From Bacilli bacterium (GTDB lineage: Bacteria; Bacillota_I; Bacilli_A; RF39; UBA660): 5,555 nt of DNA. Location of the stretch: positions 1-5,555 of the forward strand of contig CAAGHO010000004.1 of NCBI GenBank assembly GCA_900769695.1, written 5' to 3'. Each line of letters opens with the position of its first letter. Position 1 is the stretch's first letter. Of this stretch, positions 5,334 to 5,555 are shown piece after piece. The notes below the pieces were generated by a model. That model saw only the letters and a list, made by a program, of their open reading frames with translations. It did no database searches and was not told where the DNA came from. Made by a program: the position numbers and the translations under genes.

Positions 5334-5555
5334 TTATTTTGTTAAAGCTTTTATTTCATTTATATTCAAACTGGTCAATTCACTAATTAAATCTATATCC
5401 ATATTTTTTTCTAACATAGATTTTGCAATAGTTTGTTTTTCTGTTAAAATACCTTCTTTTCTCCCTTCCTCTCTCCCTTCGTCTTTTCCATCTCGGTAAG
5501 CTTGATCTTTTAGAGCCCACTCTTTATCGTATGACTCTCCTACTCCTCCTTCAAA
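5334..5555 (-). CDS. Rpn-family recombination-promoting nuclease/putative transposase, C-terminal part (5' end beyond window)
   Basis: An open frame enters from the right edge and ends at TAA (5336-5334), giving the last 73 residues. It begins with GESYDKEWALKDQAYRDG and then a charged repeat, DEGREEGRKEG. The end is a helical tail, TEKQTIAKSMLEKNMDIDLI and SELTSLNINEIKALTK. The order 'charged EGR/EGK repeat, then IAKxML-x-MDIDxIxxLTxLxxxEI' is typical of the C-terminus of Rpn/PD-(D/E)XK_2 proteins (TIGR01784/PF12784). These are transposase-derived DNA nucleases often present in many copies per genome. The catalytic N-terminal domain is outside the window, so it cannot be judged intact. The DNA here is more purine-rich and less AT-rich than the rest of the window. 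It is the only trace of mobile-element-type genes in the window. Confidence 0.7.
   Translation of the reverse strand, partial: FEGGVGESYDKEWALKDQAYRDGKDEGREEGRKEGILTEKQTIAKSMLEKNMDIDLISELTSLNINEIKALTK
5452..5489 (-). repeat. 12-bp tandem repeat in a homopurine tract of the Rpn gene
   Basis: On the plus strand CTCCCTTCCTCT (5461-5472) and CTCCCTTCGTCT (5473-5484) are adjacent 12-mers differing at one base. They sit in a tract (5452-5489) that is all pyrimidine except one G at 5481. On the coding strand each unit encodes four residues, giving DEGR-EEGR-KEG. Confidence 0.7.

Noticed and set aside
1..5555. Mycoplasma-type genetic code (TGA as Trp)
   Set aside because: Trp codons are TGG in all genes, and TGA ends the DUF975-CmpB gene right where the terminator stem begins.
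1..5555. tRNA, rRNA or known riboswitch
   Set aside because: No cloverleaf, rRNA-like conserved stretch or familiar riboswitch core was seen, and the intergenic gaps are mostly too short and AT-rich.

Overview
The window is very AT-rich, uses the standard genetic code (Trp is TGG throughout and genes end in TAA, TAG or TGA) and has strong purine Shine-Dalgarno sites. It encodes a FemA/FemX-type peptidoglycan-bridge aminoacyltransferase. Together these point to a low-G+C Gram-positive (Bacillota), most likely an uncultured gut-type member of the Bacilli/Erysipelotrichia-like lineages. The lineage call is inference; no rRNA or phylogenetic marker is present.

Layout, left to right. (1) Bases 1-391, minus: the first 130 codons of a membrane-anchored or secreted TasA/camelysin-like protein whose C-terminus lies outside the window. 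(2) 506-1078, minus: a 190-residue paralogue-like anchored protein with its own promoter and a terminator directly after its stop. (3) 1129-2424, minus: a complete FemX/FemA-family lipid II bridge aminoacyltransferase. (4) 2425-2574: a divergent promoter region. (5) 2575-4092, plus: a 505-residue polytopic membrane protein joining a DUF975 domain to a CmpB-type 'ABC-transporter type IV' domain (PF06541). (6) 4085-4122: a hairpin that can serve as terminator for both converging genes. (7) 4121-5125, minus: galE, starting with GTG. (8) 5126-5333: a non-coding stretch with dyads, two good hairpins and a perfect TATAAT box on the plus strand. (9) 5334-5555, minus: the last 73 codons of an Rpn-family (PD-(D/E)XK) nuclease/putative transposase.

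The common theme of the complete genes is the cell envelope: surface-anchored beta-rich proteins, peptidoglycan cross-bridge synthesis, a multi-pass membrane protein, and UDP-galactose/UDP-GalNAc supply for surface glycans. They do not form one operon. Each gene seems to have its own promoter with a very short leader.

The points most worth a second look are the paired promoter/leader architecture of the two TasA-like genes, the DUF975-PF06541 fusion, a Cys at the GalE substrate-gating position, a possible small RNA on the plus strand between galE and the Rpn gene, and a 12-bp tandem repeat in the Rpn tail. I see no convincing evidence of a wholly new defence or mobile system in this window.
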